A DNA stretch of 64,000 nt from positions 102,596-166,595 of the forward strand of contig JAPFDT010000002.1 in assembly GCA_026169815.1 (NCBI GenBank), in the 5' to 3' direction. The notes under the pieces were generated by a model, which searched no databases, was not told the DNA's origin, and saw only the letters and a list, made by a program, of their open reading frames with translations. Each line of letters starts with the position of its first letter. Positions within the stretch are counted from its first letter, which is position 1. A program made the position numbers and the translations under genes. Of this stretch, positions 54,304 through 63,744 are shown piece by piece. The stretch comes from Pseudogracilibacillus sp. GTDB lineage: Bacteria > Bacillota > Bacilli > Bacillales > Amphibacillaceae.

Positions 54304-54337
54304 AAAACAAACCTATCGTTATGGTAGGTTTGTTTTA
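54304..54337 (+). terminator. Terminator of the dehydrogenase gene
   Basis: AAACAAACCTA pairs with TAGGTTTGTTT across a short loop, followed by T-rich sequence, starting 9 bases after the stop. Confidence 0.85.
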
Positions 54338-54436
54338 TTTATTGTAGGAAAACTGGAATCCATCTCTACAAACGTTATTAAACAAGAATGATTGAAAAGT
54401 TCGATAACTGTCTTCGTGAGTATATTTACTATTTTA

Positions 54437-54619
54437 TTATTCATAAACAGAATAACTTGTATCAATATTTTCTTTACTTCCTGTAAACTTTTGATATTCT
54501 AAACCACCCTCAATAGATCTAGCACGACATTTACACGTACCAAAGTCATGTGTATGTTTTGACTCAATAATATCTCGACACTTTCTACAACGTGCTTTAT
54601 TTTTAATTATTTTCTTCAA
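54437..54619 (-). CDS. Small zinc-ribbon protein (about 60 aa)
   Basis: 60 residues beginning at the TTG at 54619 (AAGGGTG upstream). The longer frame upstream runs through the terminator and ssrA repeat and has no ribosome site, so it is not used. It has CRKC near residue 10 and a CKC further on, with IESKHTHDFGTCKC forming a zinc knuckle. The tail is GGLEYQKFTGSKENID. It resembles the small DUF7695-like zinc proteins of Bacilli. Function unknown. Confidence 0.6.
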   Translation of the reverse strand: MKKIIKNKARCRKCRDIIESKHTHDFGTCKCRARSIEGGLEYQKFTGSKENIDTSYSVYE

Positions 54620-54670
54620 AGTGTTCACCCTTATAAAAGTAGTATATATTATTGATCTATTAATAAATAT

Positions 54671-54712
54671 AAAAAACACCAAGCCCTTGTCTTTAAAAGG
54701 TACTTGGCGTTT
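54671..54712 (-). terminator. Terminator next to the ssrA fragment
   Basis: On the minus strand AAACGCCAAGTACC pairs with a second arm GGGCTTGGTGTTTTTT. It lies directly downstream (minus sense) of the ssrA 3'-end copy, so it may be the original or a transplanted ssrA terminator. Confidence 0.65.
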
Positions 54713-54720
54713 GATTATAT

Positions 54721-54754
54721 TCCATAAGTTGTATTTATGGAGCCGGCGAGAGTC
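54721..54754. repeat. Copy of the ssrA 3' end (candidate att site)
   Basis: TTATGGAGCCGGCGAGAGTC (54735-54754) differs at one base from the ssrA 3' end at 59682-59701. An outer TCCATA stands at the same distance (14 bases) in both copies. The two lie in the same orientation 4.95 kb apart. This is what site-specific insertion at the tmRNA 3' end leaves behind. Confidence 0.72.
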
Positions 54755-54922
54755 CTTACTTCGATAAAACGCACTTTTTATAAATAGTACAAAACACTGA
54801 TATATCAACGTTTAAAAGTTTCTCTTTCATATAAAATCTTTCTTAACAAAAGATATATTTCAATGAAAATGTATCAACTGAATAAATATTTAATTAATTT
54901 TAAAAAACAAATCCTAAAAAAT

Positions 54923-55312
54923 TTACCTTGTATTATAATGTAATGTTAACTCATCCACATTGATGACAGCTTTTAGTTTTGTGAGCAAATCAAGACCTAT
55001 AATACCATCCAAATCAAAGCCATAATTCATCAAACCAATCTCAAGTTCAAAAATATCCGTTTTCATATTTCCTATTGTGACAGCATCCACTTTCTTTGAA
55101 TACACAAATTCTGAACCACCGACACCGCTTATTCGATAAATTGTATCATTTATTTCAGGAACAATACCGATAGATGCTGCTAGATCAGTTGAAATCACCG
55201 TACTACCTGAACCTGTATCTACTAAAACACGATTAAGTAACAGCGACTGTTGATTAAATTCAATTGTCATATCTGTCAGCAAAAGTCCATTTTCAATGAC
55301 TAGTTCTTTCAT
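54923..55312 (-). CDS. Retropepsin-like aspartic protease (single domain)
   Basis: 129 residues with the active-site DTGSGSTVISTDLA (Asp31 region, the D-T/S-G motif) and the hydrophobic flap region ISGVGGSE. FDLDGIIGLDLL, the conserved second signature, follows. Bacterial single-domain retropepsins are homodimers of uncertain function. It overlaps the 85-residue gene by one base (TAATG), so the pair is co-translated. Confidence 0.82.
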   Translation of the reverse strand: MKELVIENGLLLTDMTIEFNQQSLLLNRVLVDTGSGSTVISTDLAASIGIVPEINDTIYRISGVGGSEFVYSKKVDAVTIGNMKTDIFELEIGLMNYGFDLDGIIGLDLLTKLKAVINVDELTLHYNTR

Positions 55313-55569
55313 TAACTTCTAACACCTACCCATTTTCTCTCCATAATGTTAGGTTCCTTTCGACTTGTATGAAGTACGTATAACTCTTTTTGCGGATTTT
55401 CTTTATGCATTTGTTGATAAGCATTCATCGCCTCCATAGATGTTGGAAATTTATTTAACGGAGTAACTCCTTCTAACACACGTTCATTTTCTTCATTTGT
55501 ATATGCTTCAACGACTTCTATCAACACCCACTGATTAGGAAAAGCTTGGCATACATCTTCCCATTTCAT
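55312..55569 (-). CDS. Small protein paired with the retropepsin-like gene
   Basis: 85 residues, mixed alpha/beta, with PNQWVLIEVVEAYTNEENER and PLNKFPTSMEAMNAYQQMHK. No signal or transmembrane segment. It is translationally coupled to the protease; in several Firmicutes such a small gene precedes a retropepsin, perhaps as its substrate or regulator. Function unknown. The gap 55570-56152 upstream is AT-rich with only weak ORF remnants. Confidence 0.72.
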   Translation of the reverse strand: MKWEDVCQAFPNQWVLIEVVEAYTNEENERVLEGVTPLNKFPTSMEAMNAYQQMHKENPQKELYVLHTSRKEPNIMERKWVGVRS

Positions 55570-56152
55570 TTAAGTCACCTCCAGATTTATTTATAGCAGT
55601 ACAAAGTTACAAGCTTAAACTGATGTATTTATGAATAACTTTTCTTATAAATTATTATATCATAAAATAAATTCCTTCTATAAACAGATGTCACCATAAA
55701 CCTTCCAACTTAACTACTCGTCCACCAAAGATAAGGAATAAAAGACATCTAGTTGTTTCCATAATCTTCTTTTACTCATGTTTTATAACATTTTAATATA
55801 TTGCTTTTTGTATTTGAATAGAAAACAATATTGCACTTTATATAATATTTATCATCACAAGATTCAATGTCTGTTTTGGATCTCCTTTCATAATCATATA
55901 CAAATTCATCTTCAAAATTATTTTAAGGTGTTTTTTACTTTTTAGCACTAGCAAAATTCCTTATAATTGTAAACATTCTCTGTTCATTCTTTAAAATTTG
56001 TTTATTTTATAAATAGGCTATTCTAAATAGATTCCTCTGGTACACGACATCTTTAGTAACGAGTTTGTGTTTTCATTTCATTAAAAGAATTCCTATAATC
56101 AATTCTAACAACTATACTGAGATATATTTATATAATGAAATGCATTATTTCT

Positions 56153-57439
56153 TCAAAAAATCTCACCATTACTAAAGACCGATTCACTCTCGTACTCCCT
56201 CGTTATAGGAACAAAAACCTTTCTAATTCCTATGGTTTTCTCTTCCTCAGGCAACTCTGAATAGCTTAAGTGTTCTTCTTTTTCCTTGCCATAGTTATAT
56301 GATGCTGCAATTAAATGTTCTAACTCCTTTCTATCTTTATTCATTTCTCTCATCTGAATAAAGTCCAGCAACTCATTTATATTTTCACCTCTTAAAAATT
56401 CATAGACTTTCATAGAATCAATTAACATTAACACCTCTAATGCTATTAGAAGTTCTACATATCCCCATAAAAACTTATTTTTACCTCTACCCAAATAATA
56501 GTTGAACTTAAAAAAGCCATCTTGATTTGGTTTGAAATAACCAATTTTTAATTTCCGAACAATACTTTCACAAATTTTATTAATGGATCGTAACGACTCT
56601 AGTTGATTTTGATTCATATATTTTATCATTAGTTCCCGTAAATTTATTATACTGTAATTAACCGACAATGATTCGAATTGTTCATCAATATAAGATGCTA
56701 TTTCATCTTTAGATAATTTTTTTAGTGTAATTACTTCGTCAAAAACTTTGTGTGTAAATATTTCCACATTATATTCGTAACCATAGTAATGTTTGATAAT
56801 ACTGCGCAATTGATTCATGTCAACAGAATAAACAACATGAGTAGGGAGTTCATCCTGTAAATGATGAAACATCTCTATCGTTCTTAATGCAAAATCAGGT
56901 TTTGCTCTATCCAACTCATCAATGAAAATAATAAGTTCATTTGCTCTTTCTTCTTTAATTTTTTTAACTGCGTTTATCATCATTTCGTTCAAAACATCAA
57001 TATACTCCGATTCATTTAAAAATCTATTATATGCATCATGATCGTTTTTAGACATAGTTATATTCAAGAATGGTAAGTTCAGTCCTCCCTGTGGTTCAAT
57101 TCCTTTCTTTTGAAAACTATTTTTTATTATATCAAATATTTCTGGTAATTCCTCTTGCATTAATTTCAATAATGCAAAAAGTGGATGCTGATAATGTTCA
57201 TATTTCCAAGCATCTAGATATAAAATTAATGGCTTTTCTTCTTCAACTTTATGTAAATGATTAATAATTCCTAAAATAGTAGTTGTTTTACCACTGCCCC
57301 AAACCCCATTAATACATATATGCCTCGACTCTTTTTGATTTTTAAGATGGTGGATAAAGTCTTTTATAAAAGGTTCTCTACCTAACCAATTAAAGTCTGA
57401 TTTTTTTATAGCTTTCTCAATCTCAGTTTTATTTCTCAT
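56153..57439 (-). CDS. KAP-family P-loop NTPase
   Basis: 428 residues. Walker A is GVWGSGKTT (~46-54), Walker B is NELIIFIDELDRAKPDFALR (~175-194) in the KAP form, and HVVYSVDMNQLRS is the sensor region. WLGREPFIKDFIHHL starts the domain. The membrane helices often inserted between Walker A and B in other KAP proteins are absent, so it is soluble. KAP NTPases appear in bacterial mobile elements and some anti-phage systems. No partner nuclease or toxin gene is adjacent, so a defence role is only a possibility. Confidence 0.88.
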   Translation of the reverse strand: MRNKTEIEKAIKKSDFNWLGREPFIKDFIHHLKNQKESRHICINGVWGSGKTTTILGIINHLHKVEEEKPLILYLDAWKYEHYQHPLFALLKLMQEELPEIFDIIKNSFQKKGIEPQGGLNLPFLNITMSKNDHDAYNRFLNESEYIDVLNEMMINAVKKIKEERANELIIFIDELDRAKPDFALRTIEMFHHLQDELPTHVVYSVDMNQLRSIIKHYYGYEYNVEIFTHKVFDEVITLKKLSKDEIASYIDEQFESLSVNYSIINLRELMIKYMNQNQLESLRSINKICESIVRKLKIGYFKPNQDGFFKFNYYLGRGKNKFLWGYVELLIALEVLMLIDSMKVYEFLRGENINELLDFIQMREMNKDRKELEHLIAASYNYGKEKEEHLSYSELPEEEKTIGIRKVFVPITREYESESVFSNGEIF

Positions 57440-57683
57440 AATTATCTCCTTCAGCTAATCTATCTATATTATATTTTATTCTTTAAAAATAAACTGTTCA
57501 ACTTCTATTATAAAACTATTATTAAAAGAAGAAATGATCGACACTTTTAATCTTTGCTTTTCAGCATTTCCTTGCATTTTAAAATATGCCCCTACTAGAA
57601 AATGAAAATGACCTGTTACTTTTAACAGATCTTTTTAAAGTATTACATAATTGCACCCTATCGTGACAGAATTAAAATTTAAC

Positions 57684-57732
57684 TTGACATTCATTTTAGT
57701 TAACTGGTAAACTAAAATCATTAACTAGTTAA
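57684..57732 (+). promoter_or_regulatory. MarR-operon promoter with operators
   Basis: -35 TTGACA (57684-57689), 18-base spacer, -10 TAAACT (57708-57713). The dyad TTTAGTT-N8-AACTAAA (57695-57716) covers the -10, and a second palindrome TTAACTAGTTAA (57721-57732) lies just downstream. These are suited to autorepression by the MarR protein. Confidence 0.75.
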
Positions 57733-57760
57733 CTAAAACAAAAAGGTCAGGTGAAATAAT

Positions 57761-58249
57761 ATGAATAATATGAATAAAAAACTTGAAACTCTCAATGCTT
57801 TAGAGCAGTTGATTAAAGAAAGAGATGCCACTCAAAAAAGAAGATATTTTAATAAAAATGACAAAGATACATCCATAATTATGGATTGGACACTTACTCA
57901 ATTACACATTGTTTCAGCTATTAAGAAAAAGGGTTCTGGAAATAATACATCTCTTTCTGAAACATTAAATGTATCTAAACCAGCTATTACAAAAGCAATC
58001 AAAAAAATGTTAGAGAAAAATGTTATTGTCGAAACTAGACAGAAAGGCAATCAAAAAGAAGTGCATTATCTTCTTACTGATTTCGGTGAGCAACTTGCAT
58101 ACATTCATGAACGCTTGCATAAACAAGCAAAAAATCGATATCTGCATATTTTAGATAATTTTAATTCAAACGAGTTAGATACCATTACTACCTTTTTAAA
58201 AACGATAACTGACAATCTCAAACATGATGACCTTACTTTAGGAGAATAA
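57761..58249 (+). CDS. MarR-family regulator
   Basis: 162 residues with the winged helix TSLSETLNVSKPAITKAIKK (~67-86) and the beta-wing RQKGNQKEVHYLLT. N- and C-terminal helices form the dimer interface. The ribosome site AGGTGA precedes the ATG. It ends 2 bases before the MFS gene, with the palindromic operators in front, so it is a typical local repressor of a drug-efflux pump. The inducer is unknown. Confidence 0.9.
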   Translation: MNNMNKKLETLNALEQLIKERDATQKRRYFNKNDKDTSIIMDWTLTQLHIVSAIKKKGSGNNTSLSETLNVSKPAITKAIKKMLEKNVIVETRQKGNQKEVHYLLTDFGEQLAYIHERLHKQAKNRYLHILDNFNSNELDTITTFLKTITDNLKHDDLTLGE

Positions 58250-58251
58250 AT

Positions 58252-59439
58252 ATGGCTGAAAGTGTTACGCGAAGTAAATCGTTAATCTTGTATACCTTGA
58301 GCATTATTACGTTCTTTGCCTCTTTAAGCCAAAACATCTATACCCCAATTATTCTGCTTATCAGGGATTCTTTTCATGTATCGATCAATTGGGTAAACTT
58401 TACAGTTAGTAGTTTTATTTTTATCATTGCAGTGATACAGATTTTTATTGGAACAGTCGTCGATCAAAAAAATAAAAAGAGGTTAATACTTCTAAGCTTG
58501 ATACTGATAAGCATATCAGCTGCTATATGTGCTTACACTACTAACTTTACAATTTTTATGTTGTTTAGGATGGTTCAAGCTGTTGGAGCTGGAATTATCC
58601 CTTTGGTAGCAATAAGTATGGTTGCACAGTTGTTTGATGGTGAGGCAAGAGGTAATGCCATGGGAACATATCAAATACTTCTTACACTTGCGCCTGCCGT
58701 TTCGCCAGTACTAGGAGGCTTTATTGGAGAATACCTAGGTTATAAAGGAATTTTTCTTTTTCTATTTACCATGGCGATTACTTTATTAGTGGTCACTGTT
58801 TATATATTGCCAAGTGAAAAAGAGAAAATAAACATCCAAATACAGCCTAAGGGATTCATTCAAACATATAAGACTGTATTTTCTCATTACATCGGAACGA
58901 GTATCATAATAGTCAGTTTTTTTATTTTTTTTACTTATTTTGCTATTCTTGTCTATTTGCCCGTCTTGCTCCATGATAATTATCAAGTTTCTTTGCAACT
59001 CGTGGGTTTATTATACCTACCTTTGACAGTCAGCATGATTTCAGGAAGTATGCTATTTAATAAATTGCAAAAGGAAAAATCTTTGAGCATTTTATTTTTC
59101 ACAACTATTCTAGCTATGCCTTTGCTGATCATTCTATTTGGCATATACCATACCCAATCACTCATTTGGTTAAGCATTATCTTATTTGCTTATGGAATAA
59201 CTGTGGGATTTTCCGCCCCTCTTTTCTCGACTCTTATCAGCAACGAGTACAGCGAAAATAGGGGAACAGCTTTAGGAGTATTTAACTTCATCCGTTATTT
59301 GGGTATGGCTCTTGGAGGAATGTCCGCTGGCTTGTATCAAACATTTCCTAGTTCTCTTTTATTTGTATTTTTTGGTGTATTGTTGCTTTTGGTTGCCATA
59401 ATTCCTTATAAAAACTTTCAAAGCAAAAATTCTTTATGA
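58252..59439 (+). CDS. MFS drug-efflux transporter (12 TM, DHA1-like)
   Basis: 395 residues with about twelve helices. Motif GTVVDQKNKKRLILLSLILI is the loop 2-3 signature. FRMVQAVGAGIIPLVAISMV and YQILLTLAPAVSPVLGGFIG are motif C of drug/H+ antiporters. It is transcribed with the MarR regulator and ends at a hairpin terminator (59443-59484). The substrate is unknown. Located inside the interval bounded by the two ssrA 3'-end copies. Confidence 0.9.
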   Translation: MAESVTRSKSLILYTLSIITFFASLSQNIYTPIILLIRDSFHVSINWVNFTVSSFIFIIAVIQIFIGTVVDQKNKKRLILLSLILISISAAICAYTTNFTIFMLFRMVQAVGAGIIPLVAISMVAQLFDGEARGNAMGTYQILLTLAPAVSPVLGGFIGEYLGYKGIFLFLFTMAITLLVVTVYILPSEKEKINIQIQPKGFIQTYKTVFSHYIGTSIIIVSFFIFFTYFAILVYLPVLLHDNYQVSLQLVGLLYLPLTVSMISGSMLFNKLQKEKSLSILFFTTILAMPLLIILFGIYHTQSLIWLSIILFAYGITVGFSAPLFSTLISNEYSENRGTALGVFNFIRYLGMALGGMSAGLYQTFPSSLLFVFFGVLLLLVAIIPYKNFQSKNSL

Positions 59440-59442
59440 AAC

Positions 59443-59484
59443 AAAAAAGACAATGTTTAGACTTTTAATATCCGTTGTCTTTTT
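59443..59484 (+). terminator. Terminator of the MarR-MFS operon
   Basis: AAAAAGACAA (59444-59453) pairs with TTGTCTTTTT (59475-59484), followed by T-rich sequence. Confidence 0.85.
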
Positions 59485-59610
59485 GTATTTTTACTCAACA
59501 ACCTAATTCGATTCAGTGACAGTTTTTCTACTTTATTACTTGGTAAATGATTCATTTTGTTACCATTTTGATTACCGCTGGATGATAATCTATGAAACCT
59601 AATGAAATTA

Positions 59611-59652
59611 AAAGCGTTAAAACCTTATTAAATTAAAGGTTTTAACGCTTTT
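59611..59652 (-). terminator. Terminator of ssrA
   Basis: AAAGCGTTAAAACCTT (59611-59626) pairs with AAGGTTTTAACGCTTT (59636-59651), 16 pairs, T-rich on both strands. It lies 33 bases beyond the tmRNA 3' end on the minus strand. Confidence 0.85.
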
Positions 59653-59681
59653 CAAAATTATTTAATATCCATAAAACATAA

Positions 59682-59701
59682 TTATGGAGACGGCGAGAGT
59701 C
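59682..59701. repeat. ssrA 3' end, partner of the 54721-54754 repeat
   Basis: TTATGGAGACGGCGAGAGTC, differing by one base from the copy at 54735-54754, in the same orientation, with the outer TCCATA at 59668-59673 also conserved. It includes the CCA end and acceptor-stem sequence of tmRNA, a known integration target. Confidence 0.7.
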
Positions 59702-60034
59702 GAACTCGCGTCCAAAGGTATTGCCACTTAAGCTTCTACACGTGTAGTTGATATATTATCTTTCGCTTGCATCTAGGCCTATCAACTGGCTTTGATGCAG
59801 CTAACCTGATTGGTTTCAACGCTCTATCCGCAGGTGGAGGATGAACGTTTATCCCACTATAAGTGTGACTCTAAACTATTACATGGGCGATAACAGAAAG
59901 AGTCCTTTAGTGCAATTAAGCAGCTAAAGCGAAATTTTCTTCTTTGCCAGTTAAAGGCGTTTAACGTTTTACGAGCCGTAACCTCGACGCGCCACTTAAG
60001 CTCAACCTACCCCTGTCGAATCCAGAACGTCCCC
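59685..60034 (-). ncRNA. ssrA: Transfer-messenger RNA
   Basis: On the minus strand it starts GGGGACGTTCTGGATTCGACAGGGG and ends GAGTTCGACTCTCGCCGTCTCCA, the tRNA-Ala-like ends of tmRNA with encoded CCA. The tag frame reads GGC AAA GAA GAA AAT TTC GCT TTA GCT GCT TAA, peptide GKEENFALAA, ending in the LAA degron. It rescues stalled ribosomes and tags the products for ClpXP. The gene order rnr-smpB-ssrA is the usual one for Bacilli. Confidence 0.97.
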
Positions 60035-60149
60035 GTTAAAAAGGGCTCTGGTAACTATTGAGCTTACAATTAATAGTATAGCATACCATGATTAAAACGC
60101 AATAGAACAGCTTGTAACAAGTTTTTCCTGTTTAGCTTAATCAATTATT

Positions 60150-60614
60150 TTATCGATCGACTTCTCTCATTGCCCGGTCAATATCACGTTTCATTTGTTT
60201 TTGCTTTTGATCTTCTCGTTTATCATATTGACGTTTTCCTTTTCCGAGACCTATCAATAACTTAGCAAAACCATTTTTAATATATAATCTGAGTGGTACG
60301 ATTGTATAACTTTTTTGTTGAACGAGTCCATACAATTGATCGATCTGTTTACGATGTAATAATAATTTTCTCGTTCGTGTTGGATCGTGGTTAAATCTGT
60401 TTCCTTGTTCATATGGCGCAATGTGCATATTAATAACTTGTGCTTCCCCATTAATAATTCGCACGTGTGCGTCGGTAATGTTAACCCGACCTGCACGAAT
60501 CGATTTAATTTCTGTACCTTGTAAGACTAGTCCCGCTTCATACGTATCTTCAATGAAATAATCAAAAGAAGCACGACGATTTTGTGCTAATGGCTTTTGA
60601 TGTTTTTTAGACAT
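60150..60614 (-). CDS. smpB: tmRNA-binding protein SmpB
   Basis: 154 residues, standard size. It shows [54 protein letters not shown], and the basic C-terminal tail with [20 protein letters not shown]. It binds the tRNA-like part of tmRNA and places its tail in the empty mRNA channel. It is encoded 116 bases before ssrA and 30 bases after rnr. Confidence 0.97.
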   Translation of the reverse strand: MSKKHQKPLAQNRRASFDYFIEDTYEAGLVLQGTEIKSIRAGRVNITDAHVRIINGEAQVINMHIAPYEQGNRFNHDPTRTRKLLLHRKQIDQLYGLVQQKSYTIVPLRLYIKNGFAKLLIGLGKGKRQYDKREDQKQKQMKRDIDRAMREVDR

Positions 60615-60643
60615 ATAGTTTCCCCCTGTCTATTCCTTCTTCT

Positions 60644-62770
60644 CTATACTAACTGAAAGTCTACCGTTCGTTCATCGATATTTACTTCTGTTACTTTTAT
60701 ATTTACTTCTTCACCAATACGATACACTTTCCCTGTCATTTCACCGATCAGTGCATGATGACGATCTGAGTAGTGGTAATAATCATCTGTCATATAACTG
60801 ACGTGAATTAATCCTTCGACCGTATTTTCTAATTCAACAAACAAACCAAAGCTCGTTACTGAACTAATGATACCAGTATATTCTTCACCAATTTTATCAA
60901 CCATATATTCCGCTTTCTTTAAATCATCAACATCACGTTCAGTTTCAACCGCTGCTCGCTCCATTTCTGATGAATGGCGGGTAATATCTGGCAATTGATC
61001 GCGCCAACGTTTTAATGTTTTATTACTTAGGTTTCCTTCGATTAAATACGTGCGAATTAATCTGTGCACAATTAAGTCAGGATATCTACGAATTGGTGCC
61101 GTGAAATGAGTATAAAATTCTGTTGATAATCCAAAATGTCCGACACTATTTGGGTCATATTTCGCTTGTTTCATCGAACGTAACATCAGTTTGGAAATAA
61201 CCATTTCTTCTGTTTCTCCACGAACACGGTCTAACACTTTTTGTAATTCTAATGGATGAACTTCATTTGCCGTACCTTTTACGACGTAACCAAGTCCAGC
61301 TAAAAACTCATAAAAGTGTTCTAACTTCGCTTCATCCGGTGTTTCATGAATTCGGTGCACAAAAGGAACTTCTAACCAATGGAAATGTTCAGCTATTGTT
61401 TCATTTGTTGCCAACATGAATTCTTCAATTAATCGTTCACCAACAGAACGTTCCCGAATGACAATATCTTCTGCTTTTCCTTCTTCATCAACGATTACTT
61501 GCGCTTCTTTAAAGTCAAAATCAATTGCCCCACGTTTCATTCGCTTTTGTCGTAAAATTTCAGCTAGTGCTTCCATATTTTCAAACAATGGAACGAGTGA
61601 TGCAAATTCTTCTCTTACTGCTTCATCTTTCTCTACTAAAATTTTATTCACATTTTCATACGTCATTCGTTCTGTCGTATTAATAACCGCTTCAAAAATT
61701 TCATGATTAACGACTTGTCCATTTTTATTTATCTCCATTTCACAACTTAATGTTAAACGGTCTTCACCACGATTTAATGAACAAATCCCATTCGATAATC
61801 GGTGTGGAATCATTGGAATCACGCGGTCAACTAGATACACACTCGTTGCTCGTTCTTCTGCTTCCTTGTCTAAAACACTACTTTCATCGACATAATAGCT
61901 TACGTCTGAAATATACACACCTAATAAATAATTTCCATTTGGTAACTTCTCAACACGAATCGCATCATCTAAATCTTTCGCGTCTGCTCCATCAATCGTA
62001 ACAACTGTTTCATTACGTAAATCACGTCTACCTTCCATGTCCGCTTCTGTCACATGTTCAGGGATATTCGCTACATAATCAAGTACTTCTTCTGGGAAAT
62101 CAATTTTAATGCCGTGTTTATAAATAATCGACAAAATATCAATTCCTGGATCATTTTTATGACCTAATATTTTAACAACTTCGCCTTCCGCACTTTTTCT
62201 TCGTTCTGGAAATTTCGTTAATTTAACAATTACTTTATGCCCTGAAACTGCTCCATTCATTTTTCCTTTTGGAATGAAAATGTCGTTTGGAATACGTTGA
62301 TCATCTGGAATAATAAAACCAAATGATTGATTATCTTCAAATGTACCGACAATTTGTTCGTTAGCTCGTTCAAGTACACGAATAACAACCCCTTCAGGTC
62401 GATTATCGCGGACACCTTTTCTTTCTAAACGAACAATAACAATGTCATTATTCATCGCCGATTCTAAATCAGATGAATGAATATAAACATCTTGAGCATT
62501 TTCATCTTCAGGAATTAAAAAGGCAAATCCTTTTCGATTCATTTCGATTTTTCCTCGAATCAAATTCATTTTCTCAGGAAGACCGAAGCGATTTTTCCTC
62601 GTTCGAATAAGTCGCCCTGTTTGTTCTAGTTCGTTTAATGTTTTTATTAACATTTTATAATCATCTGACTCATGCATTGCAAATATTTCTTCTAAATCAT
62701 GAACAGTTAATGGTTTTGTACCACTTTCTTTAAAATATGTGATAATTTGTTCTTGTAATGATTCGCTCAT
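60644..62770 (-). CDS. rnr: Ribonuclease R
   Basis: About 708 residues from the ATG at 62770, which has AGAGGTGA upstream. Order: N-terminal winged helix, two cold-shock domains (~65-210), catalytic RNB domain (~240-570, with [17 protein letters not shown] and [14 protein letters not shown], the metal-binding aspartates), and S1 domain (~620-708). It ends right after S1, without the long basic tail found in the B. subtilis enzyme. RNase R is a 3'-5' exonuclease for structured RNA and acts on tmRNA-tagged messages, in line with its neighbours. Confidence 0.96.
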   Translation of the reverse strand: MSESLQEQIITYFKESGTKPLTVHDLEEIFAMHESDDYKMLIKTLNELEQTGRLIRTRKNRFGLPEKMNLIRGKIEMNRKGFAFLIPEDENAQDVYIHSSDLESAMNNDIVIVRLERKGVRDNRPEGVVIRVLERANEQIVGTFEDNQSFGFIIPDDQRIPNDIFIPKGKMNGAVSGHKVIVKLTKFPERRKSAEGEVVKILGHKNDPGIDILSIIYKHGIKIDFPEEVLDYVANIPEHVTEADMEGRRDLRNETVVTIDGADAKDLDDAIRVEKLPNGNYLLGVYISDVSYYVDESSVLDKEAEERATSVYLVDRVIPMIPHRLSNGICSLNRGEDRLTLSCEMEINKNGQVVNHEIFEAVINTTERMTYENVNKILVEKDEAVREEFASLVPLFENMEALAEILRQKRMKRGAIDFDFKEAQVIVDEEGKAEDIVIRERSVGERLIEEFMLATNETIAEHFHWLEVPFVHRIHETPDEAKLEHFYEFLAGLGYVVKGTANEVHPLELQKVLDRVRGETEEMVISKLMLRSMKQAKYDPNSVGHFGLSTEFYTHFTAPIRRYPDLIVHRLIRTYLIEGNLSNKTLKRWRDQLPDITRHSSEMERAAVETERDVDDLKKAEYMVDKIGEEYTGIISSVTSFGLFVELENTVEGLIHVSYMTDDYYHYSDRHHALIGEMTGKVYRIGEEVNIKVTEVNIDERTVDFQLV

Positions 62771-62922
62771 CTTCTCACCTCTTTCTCTTATTGTTCCCAC
62801 TTTTATATTTTTAATAAACCTCGTTTATCCGTAATAATGCATTCTATTTATTATAGTATAACAATATTTGTCATATTTAACATTAGTTGGCTAAAAATGA
62901 ATGATTGTTTATCTTTTAGGAT

Positions 62923-63672
62923 TTATCCAACATTCCAATCTAATGTTTCTAAAAAGTTATATATATCCTCAAATAACATGTCACGTTCTTTATCTACCGT
63001 TATAACGTGACCTGATTCTTCATACCATTTTATAGTTTTTTCATTAGATGCTAAATGTTCATAAATATAGTTAGCACTTTCTGGATTAATCATTTGGTCT
63101 AATCTTGCTTGGACAACCATTGTCGGGGCATAAATCATGTCTAGCTCATTTTTAATCTCATCAAAAAAAGTAGCAATATTATCAAACATCGATGTAGAAT
63201 GTTTTAATAATGCCTTAACTTCACTTTCAATTTGTTCGCTATCTTTCTTTTCAAATTGTTTATATTGTTTAGCAAAAAACTCAAAACCCTTCGTTAACTT
63301 TGCCATATTATCAAAATACATCGGTGAACACATTGAGACAACACCTTTTACTTCATTACAATTAGCTAACTTTAAAGCGAGTGCACCACCTAAAGATAAT
63401 CCAGCAACTGCAATTTCATTATAACCGAGTTCTTTTAAATGATTGTACGCTTGTAACACATCTTCCCACCAATCCTCTGGTGTTGTTTCAATTAACGCTT
63501 CGGGTTCTTCTCCATGACCACGGTAAATTGGCGCATGACTTGTATACCCTTGCTTCTCTAAATAACGTCCTAACATCCGAACATCTGCTGTATGACCTGT
63601 GAAACCATGTAATAATAAAACTGCTCGAGGACCTGCTTCAAATGTAAATGGTTCTGGTTTTTTTATTTTCAA
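62923..63672 (-). CDS. est: Carboxylesterase (Est30/YvaK type)
   Basis: 249 residues, alpha/beta hydrolase. The oxyanion region is AVLLLHGFTGHTADVRMLGR, the nucleophile Ser is in VAGLSLGGALALKL, then an Asp in MVVQARLDQMINP and His in WYEESGHVITVD. It hydrolyses short to medium acyl esters. The position before rnr matches the secG-est-rnr-smpB order of Bacilli. Confidence 0.95.
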   Translation of the reverse strand: MKIKKPEPFTFEAGPRAVLLLHGFTGHTADVRMLGRYLEKQGYTSHAPIYRGHGEEPEALIETTPEDWWEDVLQAYNHLKELGYNEIAVAGLSLGGALALKLANCNEVKGVVSMCSPMYFDNMAKLTKGFEFFAKQYKQFEKKDSEQIESEVKALLKHSTSMFDNIATFFDEIKNELDMIYAPTMVVQARLDQMINPESANYIYEHLASNEKTIKWYEESGHVITVDKERDMLFEDIYNFLETLDWNVG

Positions 63673-63744
63673 CGATATGACGTCCTTTCATTGTTAAAAA
63701 TTAATTATAAAATATAAAAACTCCCTTATCACATGAGCAATAAG

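Noticed and set aside
54738..54780. Possible tRNA at the ssrA-like fragment
   Set aside because: Only about 20 bases match the tmRNA 3' end and no cloverleaf can be formed with the flanks.
54620..54808. N-terminal extension of the small zinc-ribbon frame to 54808
   Set aside because: It runs through the terminator and the ssrA 3'-end copy; the TTG at 54619 with AAGGGTG is the credible start.
55570..56152. Minus-strand frame NNFEDEFVYDYERRSKTDIE in the gap
   Set aside because: About 48 residues without a start codon and with a stop directly upstream; possibly a gene fragment, too weak to call.
54755..59684. Prophage between the ssrA copies
   Set aside because: No integrase, structural, lysis or replication genes; at most a remnant island.
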